A stretch of DNA of 64,000 bases, taken from assembly GCA_047495785.1 (NCBI GenBank), contig JBLDXI010000003.1:2976001-3040000 (forward strand), written 5' to 3'. Both the position numbers and the translations under genes were made by a program. The first letter of the stretch is position 1. Every line of letters starts with the position of its first letter. The notes under the pieces are model-generated. The model had not been told where the DNA came from. It saw only the letters and a program-made list of their open reading frames with translations, and did no database searches. This stretch comes from Lepidodermella squamata. Its lineage: Eukaryota > Gastrotricha. Of this stretch, positions 1 to 10,312 are shown piece by piece.

Positions 1-2
1 AG

Positions 3-308
3 CGCAACAACCGATTCGGTGCTCGCCGTTACGGCAAGAACCACGGCAAGAAGGGCGGCAAGTGGGGCCACAACTTCGGCAACAACTACGGCCACAATTT
101 CCGCAACAAATGGGGCCACAAGTTCGGAAACAAGTACGGTCACAACTTCGGAAACGAATACGGGCACAATTTTGGAAATCAGTACGGCCACAATTTCGGA
201 AACAAGTATGGCCATAATTTCGGCAACAAGTGGGGCCACAATTTCGGCGGTCACAAGGCCAACAAGGGCTCGTACTCCGTCAGCAAGTCGGTCAGCGTCT
301 CCAACTAA
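3..308 (+). CDS. C-terminal part of a Gly/His/Asn-rich octapeptide-repeat protein (partial)
   Basis: The reading frame enters from the left edge and ends at TAA 306-308. It encodes about 101 residues dominated by eight or nine copies of an eight-residue unit of the form [YW]-G-H-N-F-G-N-[KEQ], after a basic lead-in and before a Ser/Val-rich tail. There is no cysteine and no membrane segment in the visible part. Low-complexity Gly/His/aromatic repeats of this kind occur in secreted structural proteins such as cuticle or eggshell proteins, and histidine at every repeat could bind metal; neither role can be shown here. The start and any signal peptide lie outside the window. An overlapping Thr/Ala-rich frame at 19-390 is the shadow of the same repeat. 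The frame is certain; the function is unknown. Confidence 0.8.
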   Translation, partial: RNNRFGARRYGKNHGKKGGKWGHNFGNNYGHNFRNKWGHKFGNKYGHNFGNEYGHNFGNQYGHNFGNKYGHNFGNKWGHNFGGHKANKGSYSVSKSVSVSN

Positions 309-2089
309 ACACCAATTTACATGGTCAAATGAACTTTTTTTGATAAGCTATATAATTTCCGAGATTGCCTTGGGAATAAAAGATATTTAATTTCCTGATG
401 AATCATCTGCTTTTGTGCTTCTCTCGCTCACCCGAAATGATAGTTAGAATAATAGGATTTAATCTCTAATGGAACATGAAAGCTTTTGAAAAAGTGCGAT
501 TACAACAACTTTTACAGTGACTGAAATTACGTAGCATAGGTACCGTTACAGCGGAGTTGAGAATTCATAAAAAATATGATTAGGTATAGCATTGAAAAAG
601 CTGGGGCACCACATCTTCACTCCTCGTTCTAACAACCTCAGATTAATTTGCGATTTGCGACAGATATATATGGCGTAGGGGAATGCGCGCAACAGATGAA
701 AGCGCGGTGCGCTAGAGGAACGCGCGTTCCGCTAGGAATCGCTTATATTCCGAAATGCGCGCTTTCCGCGGTATACTCAAACGCTACTCAAATAAGAATG
801 CAAATGAAGTAGCAAATGCCTTCCGCTAGATGAATGCGCAACACTAAACATTTTTTTACATTTACGCGAATGAAATCAAAATTGATCAATCAAAAAACTG
901 CCAATCAAGAGTTGGTGACATTTTTGAACTCCGGAGCTAACGGTTGTTGCATTCAATACCCAGGAAGCATTTTTTAGCCCTCCTTTCTACAGTAACACGG
1001 CCCCTTTCCACAACTCTTGGTACATTTACACAGCGTTTTTCGCGCCAGTCGAGGCTTCTTCCCGGCATATTTGCTTTCGGCATCCTTCTTGGGTCGTTTC
1101 TTGTCGACGCCGGATTGATGCTGAAACGCCGCGGTGACGGCGACCGACTTACCAAGCGGCACCCGAAAGTTCTAAAAATTTTAGGCCATCCTCTAAAATC
1201 GCGCGATTTGCGCTATAGCACACGTTTCCCACGCGTGTTCCGCTAAAATCGCGCGTGTTCCTCTAAATCGCGTGATCACCTACGAGCATTTTCAGATGAA
1301 CACGCTGTTCACCTAGGTGAAAGCGCGTTCACCTAAAAATTGCGAAAAACGCGTGTTCCGCTAGCTATTCCAGCGCAACGCGCTTTCATCTGTTGCGCGC
1401 ATTCCCCTACGACATAAACAACACTTATCATGGGGTTCGAATCAGATTTCATAACCTATAGTCTGGATCAGATATTGGTGGCTGCTTCATACCTGGAACG
1501 GCCGAGAGAGCTCGATCACAATTATTTCGATTTTTAACACAACGCAATTAGGCTCTCCCCATCCCAGCAACTGAAGGTCACATTGGCGTTTGCCATGATT
1601 TCAACATTTCCAACTCACTTGTTTTTTTGAGGGGTCAAGTTATTTATTCAACCTCCTACTTCCCCCTTCCCGCTTCCTGCCTTCCCTCCTTCCTCGTCAC
1701 GTTTTAAGAGACGGATATTCGAAGCTTAGAATAGCGCTTATTACCTTCACCTATGAATCACCGGCAGTATAGCCTCGCCGATTTGTAAAAACGCATTCTT
1801 ATAATATGCCATTCATGAGAATGTAAAAGACACGCAAAGAAGGTGGTAAATGTCTCTTTCATCGCATTTTTTTACTTCAATGTTACGCTTCATTTTTGTC
1901 TAATATAGTCTGGAGGGAATGCGGTCGATTTTCTGCTCTATTATATCACAATATCCACTACGCTACATACTTGATAGAACGCAGTAGAGACTAATCGATT
2001 AAACTCAATTATTTCCCGCGCCCCATCTTTTCTCTTGTTACAATAGGAGACTTATTGCAAATTAAGCGAAGATTAGGATACCCTTCGCC
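309..2089. other. Gene-free stretch holding one inverted-repeat element
   Basis: I see no convincing gene here. A possible poly(A) signal for the first gene (AATAAA) is near 376-381. The middle is taken up by the GC-rich element at 674-1411, annotated separately; the remainder is AT-rich spacer that presumably carries the tetraspanin promoter. Confidence 0.5.
674..1411. mobile_element. Non-autonomous TIR element with a CXC-like coding remnant
   Basis: The ends form an imperfect inverted repeat of about 40 bp: CGTAGGGGAATGCGCGCAAC at 674 has its reverse complement ending at 1411. The interior is full of short GC-rich repeats around GCG-x-GTTCCGCTA. On the minus strand at 974-1162 a short frame ends in a Cys-rich, Lys-rich stretch spaced C-x-C-x(3)-C-x(4)-C-x-C, which resembles half of a CXC (tesmin-like) zinc motif and may be left from a parental protein. 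No clear target-site duplication is visible. The element is too small to encode a transposase, so it would have to move in trans. Confidence 0.65.
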
Positions 2090-3438
2090 ATGTCGGAAAC
2101 TCGACTGAAGAGTTTAGCCCATGCTTGGCTATGCATCTACAACTCCTTTGCAATGGTAAATTTGACAATTTCCAATAACAAATATTTCAAAGCTCGGTTT
2201 CCTATCCATAGTTTGTTTCGATGATGGGCGCTGTTTTCGCTTTCATTCTAATGATCAGTGCGTCGGATATTCAAGTTTTCGATGGTCAACCGCTGGGCCT
2301 AATTTTCAAAATGTTGAAAAATACCAACAACAATAAGGTCCTAGGCATGAGCTTCTGCTCTTGTTTCTTTCTTCTTTTCGTTTTCTTCTCATCATCGTTC
2401 GGAATTTCCAAGTTCGGCCTTGCACTGGCTTTTTATCATCAACGCTCATATAAGCCTCGCAATCAATCCAAATCAATACAAAAGGAACAGAAGCATGTAT
2501 TGGCTGTAAGTTTCTGCAGCAAAGAAGTCGAAAAATTAGCTGATTTCTCCAATTTCAGTACCAAATTCTGGTTACAATCAACGCCTTTCTGCATTATGTC
2601 GTACTTGTGGCTGTGCTAACCAACTTCGACAGGGTCAAGAACACCATTTGGGACAGTGTTGAATTGGAACAAGATGCCATCAGATCAAGCGGCGATGGAA
2701 AATTGAACAGCGCTGGAGAGAATTTTCTCGGCCTTCAAATTGCTGTAATTCCATTAGCTTATCGTTTTGTTTGATTTCAAACCATTTTTCAACCAGTTTC
2801 AATGCTGCGGGGGCCATGGACCTAGAGATTGGACGACGCGAACAAATTGGTTCAGGGAGAAGTATGGCGAGGCTATACTTGTCGACGAGAGACGACATCC
2901 GCATCAAGATGACAAGCGGAGACTTTTGATGTTTCCCTGTTTGAGACCAGATGAGGTTGGTTCAACGTGGTACGACGACCCCAGCTCATGGTGTTACCAT
3001 TCTCCGTCACAAGACTGCAAGCTGCAGGTTCCACCGCATACTTACGGGTGTAAATATGCCATCGATGCAGCTTTGAGCAAATGGCGAATTCCTATTTTCG
3101 CTATTTTCATCAGTATGGCTTTTCTACAGGTTTGAATAACTTAGCTTACAATTCGTTATGGAAGAGAATGGTTTCCATTACAGTTACTCGGAATGATCGG
3201 CGCCATGGCGTATTTTTGTTTGTTCCTCGACTTTGAAGCAGCGCCTGGTGAATCAGCTCGCCAGCAGGATTGTGATACTTATTCAGATACTGAAAGGCTA
3301 ATTCAAGCTTCGCATTCTAAGAAAAACAAGAAATATCGGTTCTTGAAAAACTTCACACCAGTTAGTGACCAGCATGGAAGTGATCGGGATGAGAAGAGCC
3401 ACGCTAAATTTGCTCGCTTGCCAGGGCTCCAAGATTGA
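2090..3438 (+). CDS. Tetraspanin-family membrane protein (5 exons, 377 aa)
   Basis: Exons 2090-2155, 2212-2505, 2559-2744, 2797-3129 and 3184-3438 join in frame with all introns in phase 0 (51-56 nt). The product has four hydrophobic segments at about residues 10-37, 55-80, 121-140 and 275-300. Its large extracellular loop lies between the third and fourth and carries the tetraspanin signature Cys-Cys-Gly (about residue 186), a Pro-Ser-Ser-Trp-Cys variant of the PxSC motif and a later Gly-Cys. The C-terminal cytosolic tail is long (about 70 residues) and polar. Tetraspanins organise membrane microdomains and bind integrins and other receptors; the partner cannot be told from sequence. AATAAA signals follow near 3461 and 3529. 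The start is the first ATG in frame with exon 2; the first segment is only moderately hydrophobic. Confidence 0.85.
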
Positions 3439-4098
3439 CAATCGGCGTCGTAACCCTTTTTAATAAAAACTTCTGTTAGGAAAATCTAATTTGATTGTCT
3501 CCAAAACAATAGAAACCAAGTGGGACAAGGAATAAAGTGAAAGATGGGTAATGCAAGTTGAACTAAGAGGTAAGAGTAGCTTCCACATGGAACAAAGAAA
3601 CTCGGACCTTCTGCATTGATTTCGCAAGCGAAGAGCAATTCACAACAAAGAGGCATCCCCTATTTGTGAAAAAGGGTGAAAGAAATATTATAAAAATATC
3701 TAATAACCTAATTATAATAATCTGAATACGTGACTCCTACATAAACACGCATCTTTTGCTGCTAATTTTATGGGTGAACTTGAACAGAAGACACCATGCC
3801 ACCACAGTCGTGACCAGCCCTATAAAAAATGCATTCATGCATTTCAATTTTTACGACTCAATCAGCGGCTCCGTATTATACCTAACACTGAAGGACACTA
3901 AAACCGAATGAAAAATATATATATATATAGACTATACAGACGTATTATGCATAAACTTTAACGGACACAACCGGAGTCGTGACTAAATCTGAAATGAATG
4001 AATGATGTAGTAAATACGCCCGCGTTACGTTTTCCCGTTGAGCTATTACTGTTGTTGTTGGGAGTGTCCGCGAATAAGGTTAGAAAATTAGCGGTTAT
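3439..4098. other. Gene-free spacer
   Basis: AT-rich sequence after the tetraspanin gene. It holds that gene's likely poly(A) signals and a short TA microsatellite near 3919-3930. I see no gene in it. Confidence 0.4.
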
Positions 4099-4921
4099 CC
4101 CCCACTTGCGCAACTGCCACTTGCGCAACTACCACTTGCAAAACCAGCGCAACCCCACTTGCGCAACTTTTCTAGTTATTTTTTCAGTTTTAAGCAGTTT
4201 TCATCAAGACTGAAGTAGATACATTATAAAAGTAATAATATTTTGGAAATGCAACTATTGAGGCGTCATTTGGTGTATGTTACACGGGTGGCTTTAATAA
4301 CGCGGCTAAAACGGCTATATGGTCAGCAGATGATAATACTCGCAAGTGCCAAAAAGTGCTTCCAACATTTGAACAAAGAAATCGCCTCTTTCTCTGCATC
4401 GAAAATGCGTAAAATCGATCGAGGTCTAAAAGCTGAGCGTGTTTTGCCGAAATACGAACGGGTGGAGTAACATATCCAGCAAGTTGTACGCCATTTCGGC
4501 TACAGCGAAAACACCACCAACGATTTACTCGCTTGCCTAGACAGTATGTCATCATTCATTACTGATTACAAAAAGTTAACATCGTTGATCGGCTCTTCTA
4601 CAAGCTTTTCTACACAATTGGCTTCTTTGCCTCTATATCCGCTCTAGCTATGCGCTAATCATTTTGAAATAAAGCCGGCATTTTGTTTTTTGTAATTTAA
4701 CATCTAAAGGCTTATGACCAAATAATGGATCATCAAATGACATACACCAAATGACGCCTCAATAGTTGCATTTCCAAAATATTATTACTTTTATAATGTA
4801 TCTACTTCAGTCTTGATGAAAACTGCTTAAAACTGAAAAAATAACTAGAAAAGTTGCGCAAGTGGGGTTGCGCTGGTTTTGCAAGTGGTAGTTGCGCAAG
4901 TGGCAGTTGCGCAAGTGGGGG
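4099..4921. mobile_element. Foldback transposon with ~185-bp inverted arms and subterminal tandem repeats
   Basis: The left arm (4099-4283) and right arm (about 4738-4921) are near-perfect reverse complements of about 185 bp. The outer part of each arm holds four short tandem repeats of the type CCACTTGCGCAACT, so the ends are CCCCCACTTGCGC and GCGCAAGTGGGGG. The 450-bp centre contains overlapping short frames on both strands (4243-4470 plus, 4280-4555 minus) with no recognisable domain. The flanks are TTAT and TAATT, so a TA or TTA target duplication is possible but not clear. The structure fits a foldback or MITE-type non-autonomous DNA transposon. Confidence 0.85.
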
Positions 4922-5230
4922 TAATTCAAAATTAGCCAACATAGAAATTAGGAAAAAAGCCCGGTAGGGTGGCGGTCACCACGCGACCACGAAACCGCTA
5001 AAGTTGTCTATATGCCGTACATTGCAACCGTCTTCATTCGAAAGTTCGTTACCTAAGAGCGTTACTTGCACGTACAACTCGACTGCCACCCTTTTTCTAC
5101 GACTTGTCTACATCGAAGGAGTCAGAATCTATGTCGTTTCGGGTATATAATCAGCTGAAATGCACATGGTCATCATCAATTCATAGCTTCTCATCTAAAA
5201 GATTAAAAATACTAACTTTTTAAAGGCAAC

Positions 5231-5676
5231 ATGGCTCTCCGAGTTGTTATCATCGTCCTATTCGGCCTATTCGCCTGTTCGAGTAAGACTGCAAATCACA
5301 GTTGGATTCCTGCATGATTGCCCTTTTCTTCGATTTAGGTGGGCTAACCTGCTATGAAGGCGCTGGAAACAGCATTAACACGACCTGCACAAGCAGCTCA
5401 GCGGCAGCTTGCTCTGTAGGCATTCAATTTATGCTAAGTCATTAATCATTTTTATATTTTTTTCAGAAAACTGTTAGCAAAGTGAATGGAGTCGAGTCGT
5501 ATGTCAAGAGCTGCGCCTCATCTTGCACTCCTGCAAGTGCATGCAGTGGAGGAGTTTGTGCCGAACTGTTTTGCTGTACAACGGATAAGTGTAACTCCGG
5601 AATTGTCATTACTCCAACGCTAACAGTTATCGCAATCTTCACCGCTCTGTTCATTTCTCTGGCTGGCAGGAAATGA
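5231..5676 (+). CDS. Secreted/GPI-anchored Ly6 (three-finger) protein, 112 aa
   Basis: Exons 5231-5282, 5339-5415 and 5467-5676 join in phases 1 and 0. The product starts with a hydrophobic signal peptide (residues 1-17) and continues with Leu-Thr-Cys-Tyr, the usual opening of a Ly6/uPAR domain. Ten cysteines follow in the mature part, ending in the diagnostic CC-x(2)-DKCN. A hydrophobic C terminus of about 25 residues after Asn-Ser-Gly fits GPI-anchor processing. Family members are cell-surface ligands or modulators of ion channels and receptors. AATAAA near 5906 may end the transcript. Two related genes lie at 8524 and 9270 on the same strand. Confidence 0.85.
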
Positions 5677-6720
5677 TCAAGAGAGAATCTTCATTTATTC
5701 AACATTGATACGCAAAGCTCGTAGCCAATAGCAAGCTAATAGAACATTGTTGCGTTTTCAATATGCTTAGAAACATCAGAGTGTTATATCGCTGCAATTA
5801 TTGCATACACTACACAATGCCTTATTCATTTGTCGAATTCGGCTTTCATTAATTACTCAGCTCTATTGATGTTGCCTGTATTTTTCCGCTTTTACCAAAA
5901 AAACCAATAAACAGCACCGTAGTCTTATTTCGGACGGGTAATTTCGGACACTTTTGACTTAGAACTTGAAGTTCTCCTCAACCCTGGCGAAACTAAAGAC
6001 AGAATGCAGAAGATAGCCACGAGCATTGTCTTTCCAATGACACCTGAAACATAAGAACGGTTGAGTATGCGAAGAATGGTCGAACTATTCGCAGTCATGT
6101 CCCACGTACAACTTTTCACCAAGTAGGTATTTTTTGCTGGAAAGAAGCGGAAAAGATAGAGCCGCTATTATCTATCGATTTAGTAATGCTGCTTTGTTCA
6201 AACCAATTTTAAACTTTTGATCAGACATACTTAAGAAAACAAATTGTGTGCCGGCAGCCTCAAACTACAGAGAATTCATAAAGATGCCAATCGACCTCGA
6301 CATTTTAAAACTCTCGACATCTCTTATGGAGAACTGCGCAGAGCTGCGTTGAGAGAATAATTCGATATCGAGGGTTCGAATTCCTCAACATGCATGCTAT
6401 TTTTTATTTTCTCCCTTTAAATTTGCTGACACGTTTGATCTCGCTTTAATGTGCTCGCTTTGACCCAAATCTGAATATTCACTGAAATATTCACTCAAAA
6501 TGAATATTTCTCAAAGGCCATGGCAGACTAGATGAAGTTTTTTAGAAATTAACTTCCTGTTAGGGTACCACTGATAACCCTAACTGCTGATAACAATAAG
6601 AAAAGTTTTAAATATCACCATCTGATGTCCATTCAACGGCTAAATTACATATCATTTATTTGTCCAGCAAAATAATTCATGAATCATAAGTATGAATCAT
6701 CAGTTATTTGAGCAAGTCTC
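5677..6720. other. Gene-free stretch with one tRNA-like B-box
   Basis: No gene is apparent. Around 6372-6390 a sequence with the pol III B-box form GGTTCGAATTCC follows a GC-rich patch, but I cannot fold a cloverleaf or find a good A-box, so it is at best a decayed tRNA-derived SINE. Confidence 0.3.
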
Positions 6721-7606
6721 TCAAGCGATGAGTGTCTTGATAGGCACAGGGATGTAGGAACTTGTAGCAGAGTTCAGTGCTGACTGTTGGGTCGAAACGA
6801 ACTTCTGGAGCTCTTGATCAGTGAGGCGCGGCAAAACGGCATCAACGCATAAAATCGCATCAGGGCGCATGTTGCTCTTCAGTTCCATTTTCGAATAATC
6901 AATGCCCTGGAATAAACGAGAGAAGTATGTTGAGAGTTGGGAAAATTCCAAATGAAACCTCAGGCAGAACGACTTTGCGGTGATAGTTGCGCCCGATTTG
7001 ATATTGACCTTCATCTTTCTTACCCGAACCTTTGAAATCGTGATCAGCATCAATCGAAACGGCTCGCTCGGCCTTGCTGAATGTAACCTTGACCTCCTCA
7101 GGGCGAAAGCCAGCCATGTCAAAGCAGAGGCACAACATGCGAGAGCCGTCTTTAGGGTTGATTCGGATCGGGTTCGACAGCGCGTAGTATTCGAACAAGT
7201 TGACTGGTCGCCAAGGGACGGACATCATGTCGCGAGCCGTGAAGTTGTAGAAGTCATCGATGGTGTGATGAGACCAGTTCTTCAGGTGATTCACCTGCTG
7301 TTCAGAAGTTTTTACCAGCCGCTGGTACTCAGGAAAGGTCGAAAACGCCCCGAAGCTGAGAAATAAAGAAGAGTATTATACAACTTAACCCTTAAAATCA
7401 GTCAATCCTTACTTTTGGCTCCAAAAATGACCCCCGAACGGTAGATTGATCGGCAGGGCAGGAAACCAGGAAGATCCAGCGCTCCACGAGCAAGGCTGGT
7501 TAAACCCGGGATGCGGATGGTTGAGGCCGAGGAAATTCGGAGTTGCCATCATAGATGGCGGCATGACCGTTCGAGAACCAGAAATATCAACCTTAGCCGA
7601 AGCCAT
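6721..7606 (-). CDS. Small heat-shock protein (alpha-crystallin domain), 258 aa
   Basis: Exons in coding order are 7413-7606, 6959-7355 and 6721-6906; they join in frame (phases 2 and 0). An alpha-crystallin domain spans roughly residues 115-215, with Asp-Met-Ala-Gly-Phe-x-Pro-Glu-Glu-Val-Lys-Val at its start, a Tyr-x-Ile-Gly-Arg-Asn-Tyr-His-Arg-Lys strand and the closing Val-Leu-Pro. The N-terminal 65 residues are Pro/Phe/Trp-rich, as in many metazoan sHSPs, and the tail is polar. These proteins form oligomers that hold unfolding clients in the cytosol. The central I/L-x-I/L tail motif is not obvious. The start is the first ATG (7606), in the codon context Met-Ala-Ser-Ala. The upstream ATG-free frame extension to 7708 is untranslated or another exon. 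Confidence 0.85.
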
Positions 7607-7750
7607 TTTTCTTGAAAATAATTTGGGAATAAGTTTTCGAAATTCTCGTCGAGTAGAGCTTTTATGTGATGAGATTCGCAGTGATAATTCATTAAAAGTA
7701 TGGCGCAATTTCTCGACGCATTACAATTTATTTGCAGAGAAGGCTCAATA

Positions 7751-8101
7751 TTAAAGAAATAAGTACAATCCAACAAGGATGACTAACAGACCTAAACTAA
7801 ATATGACAATTGATAAAGCGCATAACGTTCTGCAACAACGTTGCCCGCACTTGGATGGGTCAGCCTGTGGAACTTCGCTTGCAGTTATCGTTGAATTTGC
7901 TAATTTCAATTCAGCTGCTATCGCATTTACGTAGTAGGAGTGACTTGGATCTATCGTTTCATAGCTCGGCGGCGGTTCCATATATCGCATTTCGATGCCA
8001 TATTGTGTCAAGTTAGTATCGATAGCCACATCTCCTTGCATTGTTGCCACGCGATGAGGTTCATTTGACACTGAAGCGAAATCATTGGCAAAATGTGACA
8101 T
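7751..8101 (-). CDS. PPxY tail-anchored membrane protein, 116 aa
   Basis: The first ATG in frame is at 8101; an upstream extension has only a TTG start. The protein has a polar N-terminal half with one Pro-Pro-Pro-Ser-Tyr motif near residue 46, a Cys-rich juxtamembrane stretch (Cys-Gly-Gln-Arg-Cys-Cys-Arg-Thr-Leu-Cys) and one hydrophobic segment of about 22 residues that ends at the stop codon. That is tail-anchored topology with the PPxY exposed to the cytosol, where it could bind WW domains of NEDD4-type ligases. This is the most distal member of the family seen at 11-48 kb and the only one on the 5' side of the Ly6 pair. GATAAG sites lie upstream at 8179, 8209 and 8356. Confidence 0.7.
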   Translation of the reverse strand: MSHFANDFASVSNEPHRVATMQGDVAIDTNLTQYGIEMRYMEPPPSYETIDPSHSYYVNAIAAELKLANSTITASEVPQADPSKCGQRCCRTLCALSIVIFSLGLLVILVGLYLFL

Positions 8102-8523
8102 TCCAGGTTGTTTAAAAGACTGTATCGTAGTCTCAGACTCTGAGTTTGGCTTCAAGCCGTAGGAGTAACATATTGAGAGATAAGCCTGGCAGTCTTAGTA
8201 GTTCATAGATAAGAAAAGGTACCAAGGTCGCCCTCGGCCATATCGCCCCAGTTCGTGAGTCATCACATGGAAAAATAGAGACATCAAGGTTAAAAAGGAG
8301 GTCTAACGTAACTCAAAACTGGCACTGCTGCTAATTACTATAACTATTTTTCGTTGATAAGAACGGCTTTTAGAACTGGTCTTGCCAATGTTCGTTGCAT
8401 TCAACGGAGATGTTGTCAATTAATTGGCCATGGCGTAGCCATGTAAAAACCATGTAAGACTCCTTTCATTAAGTAATAAGACTCTACATCTCAAGCATGC
8501 ATTTTCAGGTTTTGCCAATTCGA

Positions 8524-9031
8524 ATGAAAATGTTGGTGCTGGCAGCAATCACAGCACAAGTCTTCAACCACAATCTTGCAGGTAAAAATGCGTTTCAGAA
8601 CTGTAAATCATCGAAACTCTTGAATCTTCAAAGACGCGCTGATGTGTATTCAAGGGTCGTCTGGATCCACTTATGCGATGAGGATTTGCCATCCAAGCCA
8701 CTTTTACTGCATGGTAGCTTTTTGTCACAAGGACTGCTTTAAGCCTTCAATGATTTTTCTTTTGAATCAGAAAGCCGTAATAGGTTCCTATTATGTCAGA
8801 GATTGTGCCAGTGAATGTTTAACTATGTCTGTTGGTGCTCCTCTGAATAGCTCCGAAACAGTTAATTCAACTGATTCGAATGGCTCAGCTCCCCAGCAGT
8901 CATTCGCCAGACATTGCTGTAAATCGAACTTATGCAACTCGAGCGAGACTTCATCGCATTTTAACTCGATCATTCTGATCCTCATGCTTTCAATGGGATT
9001 TTTTGCGATCTCGAACCAAAAATGCGAATAG
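8524..9031 (+). CDS. Ly6-like GPI-anchored protein, 132 aa (tandem copy 1)
   Basis: Exons 8524-8581, 8634-8713 and 8771-9031 (phases 1 and 0, the same as in the 5231 gene). The signal peptide runs to about residue 19, the mature protein opens with Asp-Ala-Leu-Met-Cys, and the domain closes with CC-x(4)-CN. A loop rich in Asn/Ser/Thr carries several N-glycosylation sequons. A hydrophobic tail of about 20 residues suggests a GPI anchor. An in-frame ATG at 8497 would add nine residues before the signal peptide; I prefer 8524 because the hydrophobic core then sits at the very N terminus. It pairs with the paralogue at 9270, which has identical exon phases and near-identical exon 2 length. Confidence 0.8.
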
Positions 9032-9269
9032 ACTGTGGTTTTAACAATTTGAAATCAATGAAAACGTGCACCTTTAATAATTGTTAGTTTTTTCTCCTAA
9101 GAAGAGACTTTGAACAGCGGTGGTGTAGCTAATGTGCGCCGGTGTGACTCTTCAACGGCTTAACTGTTACATGTTACACGTGAGGCATACAGAGTGTGTC
9201 AATTAACTACCTTACTACTCACTATAACTAACTTTATGCGAACCTAATTTTATCTCTGTTAATCCCAAA

Positions 9270-9909
9270 ATGAATTCTTTTGTTATTCTGAAAGGGATAC
9301 GAATCCTTGCCCTGGCAGTTATCACTACAACCCTCCTTGAATATACAGGTGAAAGTTTGGTTTTAGTTTAATTAATATTCAGCTAATCGAATCATATTTT
9401 TACAGATGCCTTGATGTGTGTGGAAGGGTCGTCACACTTGCGGTTTAGAACGAAGACTTGCGAATCTGGCCAGCCGTATTGTATGGTAATTTGCCGCATC
9501 AATGCTCTAAGGACCCGGCTCATAACCAGTTAAAAATTCTTATTCTGAATTCGAGTCCTAATTTTTCATTTCCGGTGAATTTAAGACGTTATAGCCGTTC
9601 ATGAGCCGGATGGCTAGAGCATTGATGCTGGCCAAATTTCTCCTATTATATTCTTAAACGTAGAAAGCTGTCATTCAACAGTCATACATCGTGAAAGACT
9701 GTGCCATTCAATGCTCGGCAATTTCAATTGGTACGCAGAATAGTTCAGTTGCAGCTAATGGGACAAATTCAACTTCTCAATCGCCGTTCGCGAGATACTG
9801 CTGTAAATCGAACATGTGCAACTCCGGCAACATCTCATTGAATTTTTACCCGATTTTCGCTGTCATACTGTGCCTTACTCTGAAATTTTCGGTCGCAAAA
9901 CTTGGTTGA
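9270..9909 (+). CDS. Ly6-like GPI-anchored protein, 134 aa (tandem copy 2)
   Basis: Exons 9270-9348, 9406-9485 and 9664-9909 join in phases 1 and 0. As in copy 1, the mature protein opens with Asp-Ala-Leu-Met-Cys and ends the domain with Cys-Cys-Lys-Ser-Asn-Met-Cys-Asn before a hydrophobic, GPI-type tail. Several Asn-x-Ser/Thr sites lie in the long loop. The second intron is 178 nt, against 57 nt in copy 1, because a small inverted-repeat element sits inside it (9493-9632). The pair arose by tandem duplication. Role unknown beyond the family's surface-receptor or channel-modulator activity. Confidence 0.8.
9493..9632. mobile_element. Intronic MITE, ~140 bp
   Basis: A perfect 14-bp inverted repeat, GCATCAATGCTCTA at 9496 and its complement at 9615-9628, is backed by a second inner arm (CCGGCTCAT at 9514 and ATGAGCCGG at 9601). 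It lies wholly inside intron 2 of the second Ly6 gene and accounts for most of the length difference from the paralogous intron. Confidence 0.7.
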
Positions 9910-10137
9910 ACAATCAAGCTAAAGCTAAAATCCCAAATTTAACAAACAGCCATATTTTTGTACGCTGAGTTCATGGTCAATCGAATTCTAGGATTAATGT
10001 CACTTATTTTATCAACAGTAAAAGGACACTGATTGAAAATCATAGTTCAATTTTCTAATTTCAAAGGTGCAAAACTCTCAATCGAAAAACCATAAATTGA
10101 GCATCTTTTTTCTCTGGGACAATCTGGTTTGTTTGAG

Positions 10138-10312
10138 ATGGGGCGATCTCATCGTAAGGTGGCCTTGAGACCAGTGCGCGAAGTAGGATTCTCGGTGGGC
10201 GGGGTCTCGGTTGGTGAAGGAATTGAACCGCTGCCAATAGTAAGTGCGTCTATCGAAGCCACGGGTATGGAAACATAAGCCGGAGGCAAAGATCGAGGCG
10301 GCTCGCTACGAA
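10138..10312 (-). pseudogene. Remnant of a PPxY gene of the 11066 type
   Basis: On the minus strand this segment matches the start of exon 2 of the 11066 gene: Leu-Pro-Pro-Ala-Tyr-Val-Ser-Ile-Pro-Val followed by an Ala/Asp/Ile stretch. It is then shortened and joined to a piece that reads Arg-Pro-Pro-Tyr-Asp-Glu-Ile, corresponding to the second PPxY of the intact copy. The initiator exon, the region between and the membrane segment are missing or out of frame, so this is a dead copy about 750 bp downstream of the living one. Confidence 0.7.

Noticed and set aside
19-390. Thr/Ser/Ala-rich plus-strand ORF
   Set aside because: It is the shifted frame of the octapeptide-repeat protein; the frame from position 3 gives the regular repeat.
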